From Roseomonas sp. (GTDB lineage: Bacteria; Pseudomonadota; Alphaproteobacteria; Acetobacterales; Acetobacteraceae), in the NCBI GenBank assembly GCA_020249925.1, contig JADCER010000005.1, forward strand, positions 62,001 through 126,000: a DNA stretch of 64,000 nucleotides, read 5' to 3'. The position numbers and the translations under genes were made by a program. This document shows positions 1 through 8,796 of this stretch, piece after piece. Every line of letters begins with the position of its first letter. Position 1 is the stretch's first letter. The notes beneath the pieces were generated by a model that saw nothing but the letters and a program-made list of their open reading frames with translations, was not told the origin of the DNA and ran no database searches.

Positions 1-347
1 TGCTTGCGCGTGGGCTACGCATGGTGCGGCAGATTTTCGCACAAGCCGCCATCACACCCTATAGCGTGCGGGAATTGCTGCCGGGGCCGGAAGTGCAGAG
101 CGATGATGAATTGCTCGCCTTCGCGCGGCAATATGGCACCACCATTTATCACCCGGTCGGCACCTGCCGTATGGGCGAAGACCCCGCGAGTGTGGTGGAT
201 AGCCGGCTCAGGCTGCGTGGCATTGCGGGGTTGCGGGTGATTGATGCCTCGATCATGCCGACGCTGACCACCGGCAATACCAATGTACCGACCATCATGA
301 TTGGCGAAAAAGGTGCCGATATGATCATGCAGGATGAGGCTGCGTGA
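1..347 (+). CDS. GMC family FAD-dependent oxidoreductase, C-terminal end (partial)
   Basis: Only the last 115 or so codons are in the window; the gene enters from the left edge in the frame beginning at base 3. GMC enzymes (choline, alcohol and sugar dehydrogenases and oxidases) oxidise alcohol groups with FAD. The visible part is the family's C-terminal signature: a catalytic-histidine motif YHPVGTCRMG followed by the closing segment GLRVIDASIMPTLTTGNTN and an EKGADMI tail. The substrate cannot be told from this fragment. Its stop TGA at 345-347 overlaps by one base the ATG of the following quinone oxidoreductase, so the two are probably translationally coupled. Confidence 0.93.
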   Translation, partial: LARGLRMVRQIFAQAAITPYSVRELLPGPEVQSDDELLAFARQYGTTIYHPVGTCRMGEDPASVVDSRLRLRGIAGLRVIDASIMPTLTTGNTNVPTIMIGEKGADMIMQDEAA

Positions 348-1339
348 TGCGCGCCATCATATGCGAAAGCTGGCGGGATTTCGCGGAACTTGAAATCAAG
401 GCTGTGCCGCGCCCGGCGCTCCGCCCAAGTAGCGTGCGGATTAAGGTCGCGGCAGCGGGGGTATCCTTCGCCACACAATTGGTTGTGGCAGGAAAATATC
501 AGCGCAAACCGCCTTTGCCCTTCATGCCGGGGACGGAGATTGTCGGCACGGTGCTGGAAGCCGCACCTGATGCGAATGCGCCGCCGCCCGGTACGCGCGT
601 TTTCGCTGTGGTGGATTGGGGCGGCATGGCGGAAGAAGCGATTGCCGATGATATCCACACCATCGCCATTCCGGACGGCCTGCCTTTGGAATCGGCCGTG
701 GCTTTCCCGATTTCCTACCCAACTGCGGGCGCCGCTTTGCTCTGGCGCGGCAGGATCAAGGCCGGCGATTGGGTGCTGGTGCATGGCGCGGCGGGCGGTG
801 TTGGCCTCGCCGCCGTTGAAATCGCCAAGGCGTGCGGCGCGAAGGTGATTGCGCGTGCGGGCGTGGCGAAGCATGAGATGCTGCGCGCCCGCGGCGCGGA
901 TGCAGTGCTGGATAGCGCGGCACCCTTCCGCGATGCGGTGCGTGCCGCGACAGGCGGGCGCGGTGTGGATTGCCTGGTGGATACCATCGGCGGCCCTGCC
1001 TTTGATGAAAGCCTGCGCTGCCTGGCTGATGGCGGCAATCTTGTAGTGGTCGGCTTCGCCGGTGGCGGCATTCCAACGCTGCAAACCAATATCCTGCTGC
1101 TCAAGAATATAGGCGTGATTGGCGTGAATTGGGGCACCTATGTCGGCTGGTCCCCGGGCGATGGGCGCCGAGACCATGCGCCCGCTGCGCGCGCCCTTTG
1201 GGATCAATTGATGACATGGTGGCAGCAAGGCGCGCTCAAGCCAGAAATCCACGCGGCCTATCCCTTGGAACAATTCCGCGAAGCAATGGATGAGGTTTCA
1301 GCAAGGCGCAGCGCCGGCCGCGTCATCCTGCGTCTCTGA
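347..1339 (+). CDS. Zinc-free MDR family NADPH:quinone oxidoreductase-like protein
   Basis: A 330-residue medium-chain dehydrogenase/reductase. The N-terminal GroES-like barrel is followed by a Rossmann fold with the glycine-rich motif HGAAGGVGLAAVEIAK near residue 150. The cysteine and histidine ligands of zinc-dependent alcohol dehydrogenases are not evident, which fits the quinone oxidoreductase/enoyl reductase branch (NADPH-dependent reduction of quinones or activated alkenes in the cytosol). The ATG at 347 shares its A with the upstream TGA; a GTG at 344 would add one residue. It is followed after 11 bases by an MFS exporter, so it probably belongs to one catabolic or detoxification operon with the GMC oxidoreductase. 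The substrate is unknown. Confidence 0.9.
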   Translation: MRAIICESWRDFAELEIKAVPRPALRPSSVRIKVAAAGVSFATQLVVAGKYQRKPPLPFMPGTEIVGTVLEAAPDANAPPPGTRVFAVVDWGGMAEEAIADDIHTIAIPDGLPLESAVAFPISYPTAGAALLWRGRIKAGDWVLVHGAAGGVGLAAVEIAKACGAKVIARAGVAKHEMLRARGADAVLDSAAPFRDAVRAATGGRGVDCLVDTIGGPAFDESLRCLADGGNLVVVGFAGGGIPTLQTNILLLKNIGVIGVNWGTYVGWSPGDGRRDHAPAARALWDQLMTWWQQGALKPEIHAAYPLEQFREAMDEVSARRSAGRVILRL

Positions 1340-1350
1340 AGCCGCACGAA

Positions 1351-2757
1351 ATGGACCAACCCGCCGCCCATGCCAATCATCGCTTGATAGCGTTGATTGT
1401 TGCCTCCGCGCTGCTCATGCAAAATCTGGATAGTGCGGTTGTTGCGACTGCGCTGCCCAGCATGGCGCGCGATATGGGCGAAGACCCGGCGCGGCTGGGG
1501 GCGGCCATTACATCCTATCTTGTCGCACTCACGGTCTTCATTCCGTTTTCAGGGTGGATTGCGGATCGCTTCGGCGCCAAGCGCGTTTTCATGCTGGCGA
1601 TTGTTGTTTTTGTTGTGGCCTCTGCGCTTTCCGGCCAGGCGCGGGGCTTGGAAGACCTGATTGCCTTTCGCATCCTGCAAGGTGCCGGGGGCGCGATGAT
1701 GTTCCCGGTCGGGCGGCTATTGCTGCTGCGTGGCGTGCGCAAGGAAGAACTGCTTTCCGCCATGGCCTGGCTTACCATGCCGGCGCTACTTGGACCGGTC
1801 ACTGGCCCGCCGCTTGGGGGAATCCTCACTGATCTTTTTGGCTGGCGCGCGGTCTTCTGGATCAATGTGCCAATCGGTCTGATCGGCTTCTTGTTGGTGG
1901 CGTGGAAAATTCCTGCCATTCCACCAACCAATCCAGGCCGGCCGGATGTGCTGGGCTTGGCGCTGGTGGGGCTTGCCTTGGCGCTTGGCATGTTCGGGCT
2001 TGAAACCATCGGGCGGCACGTGGTGGCGGAACCCTGGCCTGGGGTTGCGCTGGTGGCAGGTTTGCTAATTGGCCTTGCGGCTTATTTCCATTGCCGCCGC
2101 GCGTCGCGACCGGCGATTGATATCGCGCTGCTCAAAATACCAACCTTTCGCCAACCGGCGCTTTTTGGCAGCCTGTTTCGTGTTGGTGCTGGCGCGGTGC
2201 CCTTTCTGGTGCCGGTCATGCTGCAAATCGGCTTTGGCATGTCGGCTTCCGAAAGCGGGCTGATATCCTTCGCGACAGCGCTTGGCGCCTTCACCATGAA
2301 GCCTTTGGTGCGCCCGCTGCTGAAGCGCTTTGGCTTTCGCAATGCGCTGCTGATCAATGGTGTCTTGGCGTCAGCCGGGATTGCGCTGCTCGCCTTTCCC
2401 AACCCGGCCTGGCCGGCGGCGGCGATATTCCTGCTGCTAGCCTGCGGTGGCCTGTTCCGCAGCCTGCAATTCACCTCACTCAATACGCTGGTGTTTGCTG
2501 ATGTGCCACCCGAAAAGCTTTCCGCCGCTACCAGCTTTTACAGCACCTTGCAGCAATTATCGCCCGCGCTTGGCGTGGTGCTGGCGACTGCGACGTTGGA
2601 AGCATCACGCCTGATTGCAGGGCGGGCGGAGCTTGCGCTGGCGGATTTCTCGACCGGTTTTCTGGTGGCGGCCGTGGTCACGCTTCTTTCCATTCCCATG
2701 CTTGCCGCGCTCAGCCGGGATGCGGGGGCCGAGGTTTCGGGGCATAAAGCCCCGTGA
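1351..2757 (+). CDS. MFS transporter, DHA2 (EmrB/QacA-like) drug:H+ antiporter family
   Basis: A 468-residue, strongly hydrophobic protein with the expected DHA2 layout of about 14 membrane segments. It carries the MFS loop motif GWIADRFGAKRVF between helices 2 and 3 and the antiporter motif C (LGPVTGPPLGG) in helix 5, which indicates proton-driven export at the inner membrane. The early segment NLDSAVVATALPSMA is typical of EmrB-like proteins. It starts 11 bases after the quinone oxidoreductase and reads in the same direction, so the two are likely co-transcribed. No EmrA-type adaptor or outer-membrane partner is visible, and the substrate cannot be assigned. Confidence 0.93.
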   Translation: MDQPAAHANHRLIALIVASALLMQNLDSAVVATALPSMARDMGEDPARLGAAITSYLVALTVFIPFSGWIADRFGAKRVFMLAIVVFVVASALSGQARGLEDLIAFRILQGAGGAMMFPVGRLLLLRGVRKEELLSAMAWLTMPALLGPVTGPPLGGILTDLFGWRAVFWINVPIGLIGFLLVAWKIPAIPPTNPGRPDVLGLALVGLALALGMFGLETIGRHVVAEPWPGVALVAGLLIGLAAYFHCRRASRPAIDIALLKIPTFRQPALFGSLFRVGAGAVPFLVPVMLQIGFGMSASESGLISFATALGAFTMKPLVRPLLKRFGFRNALLINGVLASAGIALLAFPNPAWPAAAIFLLLACGGLFRSLQFTSLNTLVFADVPPEKLSAATSFYSTLQQLSPALGVVLATATLEASRLIAGRAELALADFSTGFLVAAVVTLLSIPMLAALSRDAGAEVSGHKAP

Positions 2758-2814
2758 TGCATTCGCCCGCGTAACATGCGATAAGCTGCCATGCCTTTGG
2801 CGAGGAACCCCAAG

Positions 2815-5800
2815 ATGACGCTGCCGCGCCTTTTGCTGATACTGCTCTTGGCCCTTGCCCCCATGCATGCAGGGGCGCAGGGCTTTGATTTGCCGGGCTT
2901 GTCTCAGGAATCCGGCGCCTATCAGCAAAGCCTGCAACGCCGCTTCCCCGCCGGCGGCACGCCGCAACAGCGCGCGGCTGCCGAACGCCGTGCGCAGGAT
3001 GCCACCGCACGGCGCGATTTCGCCGCCGCGGCCAGCGCCTGGGAAGAACGCATTGGCCTTGGCAATAGCAATTCCGATCACTGGCTGGCGCTGGCCGAGG
3101 CGCAACTTGCGCGCACGCCGCCCGAAAACAACCGCGCCCTGCAAGCCGCCTGGCGTGCCTTTCAATTCGCCCCGGGTGGCGAGCCCGAGGTTCCGTCCCT
3201 TTTGCTGATTGCCGAAGCGCTGCGCCGGCAGGATCGCCTCGCGCAACAGGTGGAGGCGCTTGAAGCCGTGGTGGAACGCCTGCCCAATGATGCGCGCCAT
3301 AAGGCAGCGCTTGATACCGCCCGCCGCGCCGCCGGCATGCTGGTGCGGCGCGTCAACCCGGAACCGGATGCCGAACCGGCGCGCGCCTGCATCACCTTCA
3401 CCATCCCGCCCGCGCGGCGCGCTGATTGGCGCGCGCAGGATTGGGTGCGCAGCGATCCGCCCGTGCCCAATCTGACGGTCGAACGTGAAGGCGATCAGCT
3501 TTGTGTGGGCGGCTTGCCCTGGGGTCAGACCACGCGTCTGATCCTGCGCGCTGGACTGCCAGGTGAAGGCGGCAATCTGCGTGCCGATACGCCGCTTGCC
3601 ATCGCCATGCCGGATCGCGAAGCGCGCATTGCTTTCGAAAACCGCGCCTTCATCCTGCCGCGCGGTCAGGCGCCGCGCCTTGGTGTTGCGACGATCAACA
3701 TCGAAAATCTGCAACTCCGGCTAGTGCGGCTTTCGGAGCGGAATCTGATCTCACTCCGCGAACGCTGGCGCCCAGGTGAGGCTTTGGATCAATGGATGGC
3801 GCAATATATCGGCGATCAAAGCGGTCGCGTGCTGTGGGAAGGCAGTGCCGCCTTGCAGGGGGGTGCGCCCAATCGCCTGACGCGCCATGCGCTGCCGCTT
3901 TCTGATCTGCTGCGTGATGCCGCGCCGGGGCTGTACGTGATCACGGCGCGCCAGGCGGAAACGCGCCGCGGCGAAGCCACCGCCGCCGCCTTTCCGTTTT
4001 TCGTGACGGATATCGGGCTGACCGCCTGGCGCGGCGCGGATGGGCTTGCCGTGCAGGCGCGTAGTTTTCATTCGGGCCAGGTGAAATCCGGGCTCCGCAT
4101 TGCGCTGATGGCGCGCAATAATGATGTGCTGGCCGAAGCGCGCACGGATGCATCGGGGCTCGCGCGTTTTCCAGTTGCGCTGCTGCGCGGGCAAGGGCCA
4201 TTGGCGCCCTTCGCCATTCATGCCGAAGCGCCGGATGATCTCGCCGCGCTCAATCTTGAAGCGGCGAGTTTTGATCTTTCGGATCGTGGTGCCTCCGGCC
4301 GCGCGCATCCCGGCCCGCTTGATGCGTTCCTGTGGCTTGATCGCGGCATTTATCGCCCTGGCGAGACCGTCAATCTGACGGGGCTTTTGCGTGATGCCGC
4401 CGGCAATCCGCAGGATGTGCCAGTCAGGCTCAGGCTGCGGCGGCCCAATGGGCAGATCGCGGCGGAAATCACCCCGCCGCGTTTAATGGGTGGGGCGATT
4501 TCCTGGCCGCTTAGGCTTTCTGATGGCGCTGTCTATGGCCAATGGAATATTGAAGCCCTCGCTGATCCTGCGCTGCCGCCGATTGGCCGCGCGCAATTCC
4601 GCGTGGATGCCTTTGTGCCGGAAGGCTTGGAGGTCACTGCCGGGCCGGCGCCGGGGCCATTGGTGCCCGGCGCCACTGCGCTCAATTTGCCGATCAGCGC
4701 GCGCTTTCTTTATGGCGCGCCGGGCGCGGGGCTTGCGGGCAATGCCGAGATTCGCCTGCTGCCGGACCCCGAGCCTTTTGAAGCCTGGCGCGGCTGGCGT
4801 TTCGGTTTGCAGGATGAAAGCTTCGCGCCTGATCTCATCACGCAGGAAATCGCAGCGCTTGATCGTGAAGGGCGTGGTGTTGTTGCATTAACGCTGCCGC
4901 GCGCACCAGACACAACGCTGCCCATCAAGGCGAATGTCACGCTGGCCATTGCGGAACCTGGCGGGCGCGAAAGCCGCGCACGCATTGCCGTGCCGGTGCG
5001 TGCTGCGGGCCTATTCCCAGTGCTGCGCCCCACCTTTCAGGGTGATGCGATAGATGCCGGCGCGGAAGCGGCTTTTGATATCGCCGCCGTCGCGCCCGAT
5101 GGCAGCGCGGCGCCGGCGCGGCTCAGGTTGCGCTTGCTGCGCGAAAGACCGGATTGGCGGCTGGTGATGCGGGATTCCATCGCGCGGTTTGAAACCGTCT
5201 GGCGCGATGAACCGGTGGATGCCGCGGATATCTCCATCAACCCCGCCGCGCCCACGCGCTTTGCGCGCAGCCTGCCCTTTGGCCGTTATCGGCTGGAAGT
5301 CGCCGATGCGGATGGGCTTGGCATGGTATCCTATCGCTTCCGCGCCGGCTGGGCTGGTGTGGAGAGTGCGGAGATTCCGGACAGGATTGATGTTGCCGCG
5401 GAACGTCGCAATTTCGCGCCGGGAGAAGTGGCTCGGCTGCGCATCACGCCGCCTTTTGCGGGGCCGGCCACCGTTGCGGTGCTGACGGATCGTTTGGTGT
5501 CGCTGCGCGAAATCACGCTGAGTGAAGCGGGCACGGATATTGAAGTGCCGGTGGATGCTGCCTGGGGGCCGGGCGCCTATATCACCATCACCGCCTATCG
5601 CCCTGGTGAGGCGCGTGAAGGTCGCCCCGGCCGTGCGCTTGGCCTTGCCTGGATTGGGCTTGATCCTGCACCGCGTCGGCTTGAGGTGAGCATCAACGCA
5701 CCCGAACGCATCCGCCCACGCCAGCGCGTGGAAATCCCGATCCGCATTGCTGAGGCGCGGGGTGAGGCGATGGTGACACTCGCCGCGGTGGATGAGGGGA

Positions 5801-7923
5801 TTTTGCGCCTGACCGGCTTTGCCTCGCCTGATCCGGTGGCGCATTTCCTCGGCAAGCGTGCGCTGGGTGTGGATATCCGCGATGATTACGGGCGGTTATT
5901 GGCGCCGGCGGAAGGTGCGCTTGCCTTGTTGCGGCAAGGCGGTGATGGCGGCCTGGCGGGGATGGGTATTCAGCCGCCGCAAAGATTGGTGTCTCTATTC
6001 TCAGGTCCCGTGCGGGTTGATCCGAATGGCACGGCGCTGATCGCGCTTGATGTTCCGGATTTCGCGGGCGAATTGCGCCTGATGGCGGTGGCCTGGGAGG
6101 GCACCCGGATCGGTGCCGCCAGCCGCGCCATGATTGTGCGTGATCAGGCGGTGGTGGAAGCCGCCTTGCCGCGCTTCTTCGCCCCCGGAGATACCGCGCG
6201 CCTGCCAGTGCTGATGCACAATATCGAATTGCCGGCGGGTGAGATCGTCGCCGAACTCAGCACCGAAGGCGCGATTGCGATTGAAGGGCCCACGCGCTTG
6301 GCCGCACAGCTTGCCACAGGCGAACGCGCCGCACCTGCGACTGGCCTGCGTGCCGTTGCAGGTGGAGAGGGCGTGCTGCGCCTGCGCCTCAGCGGGCCTG
6401 AGGGCTTCAGCGTCACGCGCGAAAGCCGCATCACCATTCGCCCCGCGCGGCCGTTGCTGACTGATGTGCAATCGGCCGAATTGGCCGGAGGGGCGGAGCG
6501 AGAAATTACCCCCGCTTTTGATCGCTTCATTCCGGGTACGGCACGGGCGGAGCTCAGCCTTGGTGCTGTGGTGCGCTATGACGCGGCGGCGGCCTTGCGT
6601 GCTGTGGAAGCCTTTCCTCTGGCCTGTCTGGAACAAAGCGCCGCGCGCGCCATTGCGTTGAGTGCGGGGCTGTTTGCGACCAATGGCGCCGATCACGCCG
6701 CCCGGCTGCAAGCGGCGGTGCAAGCCATTTTGGATCGGCAGCGTTTTGATGGCGCTTTCGGTCTTTGGTCTGCCAATGCGGAAGCGGAATTATGGCTGAC
6801 ACCCTTTGCGGTCGAAGCGCTGCTCCGCGCGCGCAGCGCTGGCGCCACGCTACCGGAAGCTGCCTTCAATGATGCGCTGCGTTTCCTGGATGATGCGGTG
6901 GGCGATACGGGTGAAACCACGCCGGAAGAACGCGCCGCGCAAGCCTATCGGCTGCATGCGCTGGCCATGGCGGGGCGCGTGCGTCTGGGGGCGGCACGGC
7001 GGCTCATGGAAAACGCGGGCGACATGCCAACGCCGCTGTCCCTCGCGCAATTGGGCGCGGTGTTCGCGCGCGGCGGAGATCGGGTGCGGGCGGAGCAGGC
7101 TTTCAACGCCGCGCTTTCAAACCTTGGTCGGCGCTGGTGGAGCTTTGATTACGGCACGGCGCAGCGTGATGCGCTGGCGGTGGCAAGCCTGCTTAAGGAA
7201 AGTGGTTTGCTCGCGGATCGGCTGGCGGCGCTGATGGGCGCCCTGCCGGGGCAGAATTTCACGCCGGAGACGACCAGCACACAGGAACAAGCTTGGGCCG
7301 TGCTCGCGGCAGCGCGTTTGGGGCAAGGCATGCGCCCGATCGAAGCCAGCCTGGATGGCGTGGCGCTGCCGGCGGCACCGGTGATTGTCGCGCCGCTTTC
7401 CGGCCCGGCGCGGCTGCGCAACTTGGGCAGCACCACCGTCTGGCAGATGGTGGCGACCAAAGGCATTCCGCGTGAGGCTCTGCCCGCTGCGCGGCAGGGG
7501 CTGACGATCCGGCGGCATTTCCATGCGCTGGATGGCAGCGCCTTGAATCTTGATACGCTCCGCGCCGGGGATGGCTTCATTCTGCTCTTGGAAGCGCGCG
7601 CGGAGAATGAGGAAAAATTCCAACTCATGCTGCAACAGGGCCTGCCGGCGGGGTGGGAAATTACTGGCCGCTTTGGCGCTGGTGAGGTTTCTGGCCTGCC
7701 TTGGCTTGGCCAGCTTACCGCCATTGATAGCCAGCCGGCCTTGGATGATCGCTTCATCGCGGCGGTGACGCTGGAGGGGGAAAACCGTGTCGCGCGCATT
7801 GCGGTGCGGTTGCGCGCTGTCACGGCCGGGAGTTTTGAACTACCCGGCGCCGAGGTGCGGGATATGTATCGCCCGGCCTTTTTCGCCCGTCAGAATACCG
7901 GGCGGATCGCGATCCAGCCTTAA
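2815..7923 (+). CDS. Bacterial alpha-2-macroglobulin with intact CLEQ thioester
   Basis: A 1702-residue periplasmic protease-trap protein. The ATG at 2815 is preferred over 2791: it has GAGGA about 9 bases upstream and leads straight into a signal peptide (MTLPRLLLILLLALAP, cleavage near AGA-QG). No lipobox cysteine is present. Order: a helical TPR-like region (about residues 60-190), macroglobulin beta-domains including LDRGIYRPGETVNL near 506, the central A2M domain with FSGPVRVDPNGTA near 1062, and the thioester motif CLEQ at 1271-1274 followed by an alpha-helical thioester domain. In the family the Cys-Gln thioester covalently captures attacking proteases. The usual partner, penicillin-binding protein 1C, is not adjacent. 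The TAA stop overlaps the stop of convergent sspB. Confidence 0.95.
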   Translation: MTLPRLLLILLLALAPMHAGAQGFDLPGLSQESGAYQQSLQRRFPAGGTPQQRAAAERRAQDATARRDFAAAASAWEERIGLGNSNSDHWLALAEAQLARTPPENNRALQAAWRAFQFAPGGEPEVPSLLLIAEALRRQDRLAQQVEALEAVVERLPNDARHKAALDTARRAAGMLVRRVNPEPDAEPARACITFTIPPARRADWRAQDWVRSDPPVPNLTVEREGDQLCVGGLPWGQTTRLILRAGLPGEGGNLRADTPLAIAMPDREARIAFENRAFILPRGQAPRLGVATINIENLQLRLVRLSERNLISLRERWRPGEALDQWMAQYIGDQSGRVLWEGSAALQGGAPNRLTRHALPLSDLLRDAAPGLYVITARQAETRRGEATAAAFPFFVTDIGLTAWRGADGLAVQARSFHSGQVKSGLRIALMARNNDVLAEARTDASGLARFPVALLRGQGPLAPFAIHAEAPDDLAALNLEAASFDLSDRGASGRAHPGPLDAFLWLDRGIYRPGETVNLTGLLRDAAGNPQDVPVRLRLRRPNGQIAAEITPPRLMGGAISWPLRLSDGAVYGQWNIEALADPALPPIGRAQFRVDAFVPEGLEVTAGPAPGPLVPGATALNLPISARFLYGAPGAGLAGNAEIRLLPDPEPFEAWRGWRFGLQDESFAPDLITQEIAALDREGRGVVALTLPRAPDTTLPIKANVTLAIAEPGGRESRARIAVPVRAAGLFPVLRPTFQGDAIDAGAEAAFDIAAVAPDGSAAPARLRLRLLRERPDWRLVMRDSIARFETVWRDEPVDAADISINPAAPTRFARSLPFGRYRLEVADADGLGMVSYRFRAGWAGVESAEIPDRIDVAAERRNFAPGEVARLRITPPFAGPATVAVLTDRLVSLREITLSEAGTDIEVPVDAAWGPGAYITITAYRPGEAREGRPGRALGLAWIGLDPAPRRLEVSINAPERIRPRQRVEIPIRIAEARGEAMVTLAAVDEGILRLTGFASPDPVAHFLGKRALGVDIRDDYGRLLAPAEGALALLRQGGDGGLAGMGIQPPQRLVSLFSGPVRVDPNGTALIALDVPDFAGELRLMAVAWEGTRIGAASRAMIVRDQAVVEAALPRFFAPGDTARLPVLMHNIELPAGEIVAELSTEGAIAIEGPTRLAAQLATGERAAPATGLRAVAGGEGVLRLRLSGPEGFSVTRESRITIRPARPLLTDVQSAELAGGAEREITPAFDRFIPGTARAELSLGAVVRYDAAAALRAVEAFPLACLEQSAARAIALSAGLFATNGADHAARLQAAVQAILDRQRFDGAFGLWSANAEAELWLTPFAVEALLRARSAGATLPEAAFNDALRFLDDAVGDTGETTPEERAAQAYRLHALAMAGRVRLGAARRLMENAGDMPTPLSLAQLGAVFARGGDRVRAEQAFNAALSNLGRRWWSFDYGTAQRDALAVASLLKESGLLADRLAALMGALPGQNFTPETTSTQEQAWAVLAAARLGQGMRPIEASLDGVALPAAPVIVAPLSGPARLRNLGSTTVWQMVATKGIPREALPAARQGLTIRRHFHALDGSALNLDTLRAGDGFILLLEARAENEEKFQLMLQQGLPAGWEITGRFGAGEVSGLPWLGQLTAIDSQPALDDRFIAAVTLEGENRVARIAVRLRAVTAGSFELPGAEVRDMYRPAFFARQNTGRIAIQP

Positions 7924-8438
7924 CCGCCGTCCTTGTTGTTTGGGCGGCGGCGGAAGGCATCCAGGCTTACCACCTCACCCGGCGCTGCGGGTGCGGGGGC
8001 TGGTGGCGCGGCGGGCGCCTCAGGGGCGGCGGGCAGGCTGGCTTTTTCGTCCTCCAACCCGCTTGGCGTGAAGCGCAAACCGAAGCGTACATGCGGGTCA
8101 TGGAACATGGTCAGCGCACCAAAGGGGATCACCAGCTTCGCCGGCACGCCGCCGAAACGCAGCGTCACGCCAAAGCGCTCCGCCACACGGTCCACAAACA
8201 GCCCATCGAATTGGTGTTGCAGGACGATGGTGATTTCCTGCGGGTATTTCGCCTTGAGGTGCCCTGGGATCGCAACACCCGGATGATCGGTGCGGTAGCT
8301 CAGGTAGAAATGATGCTCCCCCGGCAGGCCGTGCTTTGCGGCATGTTCCAAGGCCCGCCAGGCAACTTCGCGCATGGCTTCTTCGGACCAGGCTTCATAG
8401 GGCAGCAGGCTTTCGGGCGGGGGGGATTTCTCGCTCAT
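7920..8438 (-). CDS. sspB: SspB, ClpXP adaptor for SsrA-tagged proteins (alpha type)
   Basis: A 172-residue cytosolic adaptor. The conserved SspB fold spans about residues 10-135, with the segments FYLSYRTDHPGVAIP, YPQEITIVLQHQFDGL and VIPFGALTMFHDPHVRFGL. The C-terminal tail is Ala/Pro-rich and ends with a short hydrophilic peptide (SLDAFRRRPNNKDGG); in the family a flexible tail docks on ClpX. SspB binds the N-terminal part of the tmRNA-encoded tag and tethers tagged proteins to ClpXP. The ssrA gene lies immediately upstream on the same strand, so tag and adaptor are neighbours. The start at 8438 has only weak GA-rich ribosome-binding sequence upstream. The stop overlaps that of the convergent macroglobulin gene. 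Confidence 0.95.
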   Translation of the reverse strand: MSEKSPPPESLLPYEAWSEEAMREVAWRALEHAAKHGLPGEHHFYLSYRTDHPGVAIPGHLKAKYPQEITIVLQHQFDGLFVDRVAERFGVTLRFGGVPAKLVIPFGALTMFHDPHVRFGLRFTPSGLEDEKASLPAAPEAPAAPPAPAPAAPGEVVSLDAFRRRPNNKDGG

Positions 8439-8470
8439 CGCGGGGTGTCTCTATCTCCCTTGGCGCACAA

Positions 8471-8508
8471 AGGAAAGAGTGGGGGGCTTCTGTTGCCCGG
8501 CGCCCCCC
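8471..8508 (-). terminator. Terminator-like hairpin after tmRNA
   Basis: On the minus strand GGGGGGC (8508-8502) pairs with GCCCCCC (8487-8481) around a 14-base loop, followed by a T-rich stretch ACTCTTTCCTTT. It lies between the tag stop codon and sspB. It may end the tmRNA precursor or be its 3' structural hairpin. Confidence 0.55.
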
Positions 8509-8755
8509 GAGCCGCGCTTACCTGTTAGGCAGCGAGTGCGGCAGCCTCGCGGCTGTTATCGTTCGCACTTAAGGTTTAGCCCGATAACGGCGGTACAATG
8601 CCGGGCAAAAGCGTCCCCTTTACCACGCGCGTCGAGCCTGTTTCGCCCCCATCTGCCGCTGATAAGGCGGGTGATTGGTGGAGGCGCCGGGTACCGCCCC
8701 CGGGTCCGCAACGCTTATTCCGAGCCGTGTTTATCGCCATAGTCACCGAAGTGAC
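8509..8755 (-). ncRNA. ssrA: tmRNA, circularly permuted two-piece type
   Basis: All parts can be read on the minus strand. The acceptor piece comes first and ends in CGCCTCC-A-CCA (8686-8676). A 25-base intervening segment (8675-8651) follows, then the coding piece starting GGGGGCG (8650-8644), which pairs with CGCCTCC to form a 7-bp acceptor stem with one G-U. A 5-bp stem with a 7-base loop (8703-8687) sits in the T-arm position, and AGGCTCGACG follows the stem as in other tmRNAs. The tag reading frame begins at GCG 8566-8564 and encodes ANDNSREAAALAA, with TAA at 8527-8525. AGCCGCG inside the tag pairs with CGCGGCT after it, like helix 5. Outer ends are approximate. Confidence 0.92.
8528..8566 (-). 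other. SsrA proteolysis tag reading frame in tmRNA
   Basis: Thirteen codons from the resume codon GCG to GCC encode ANDNSREAAALAA, followed by TAA. The N-terminal AND is the part recognised by SspB-type adaptors, and the C-terminal LAA is the ClpX/ClpA recognition end. The AANDN-like start is typical of alphaproteobacteria. Confidence 0.92.
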
Positions 8756-8761
8756 GGAACA

Positions 8762-8790
8762 CATATAGGCGCTTTGGCGCGTGATTTCGA
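8762..8790 (-). promoter_or_regulatory. Candidate sigma-70-type promoter of ssrA
   Basis: On the minus strand a -35-like TCGAAA (8790-8785) and a -10-like TATATG (8767-8762) are separated by 17 bases. Each matches the consensus at four of six positions. A start about 7 bases downstream (near 8755) would make the 5-bp GTCAC/GTGAC hairpin with TTCG loop (8755-8742) the first structure of the transcript. Confidence 0.45.
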
Positions 8791-8796
8791 GGGGGC

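Noticed and set aside
149-1273. Long minus-strand open frame opposite the quinone oxidoreductase
   Set aside because: It runs antisense to a clear MDR protein, has no ribosome-binding site, and its composition (rich in His, Arg, Gly) is typical of antisense frames in GC-rich DNA.
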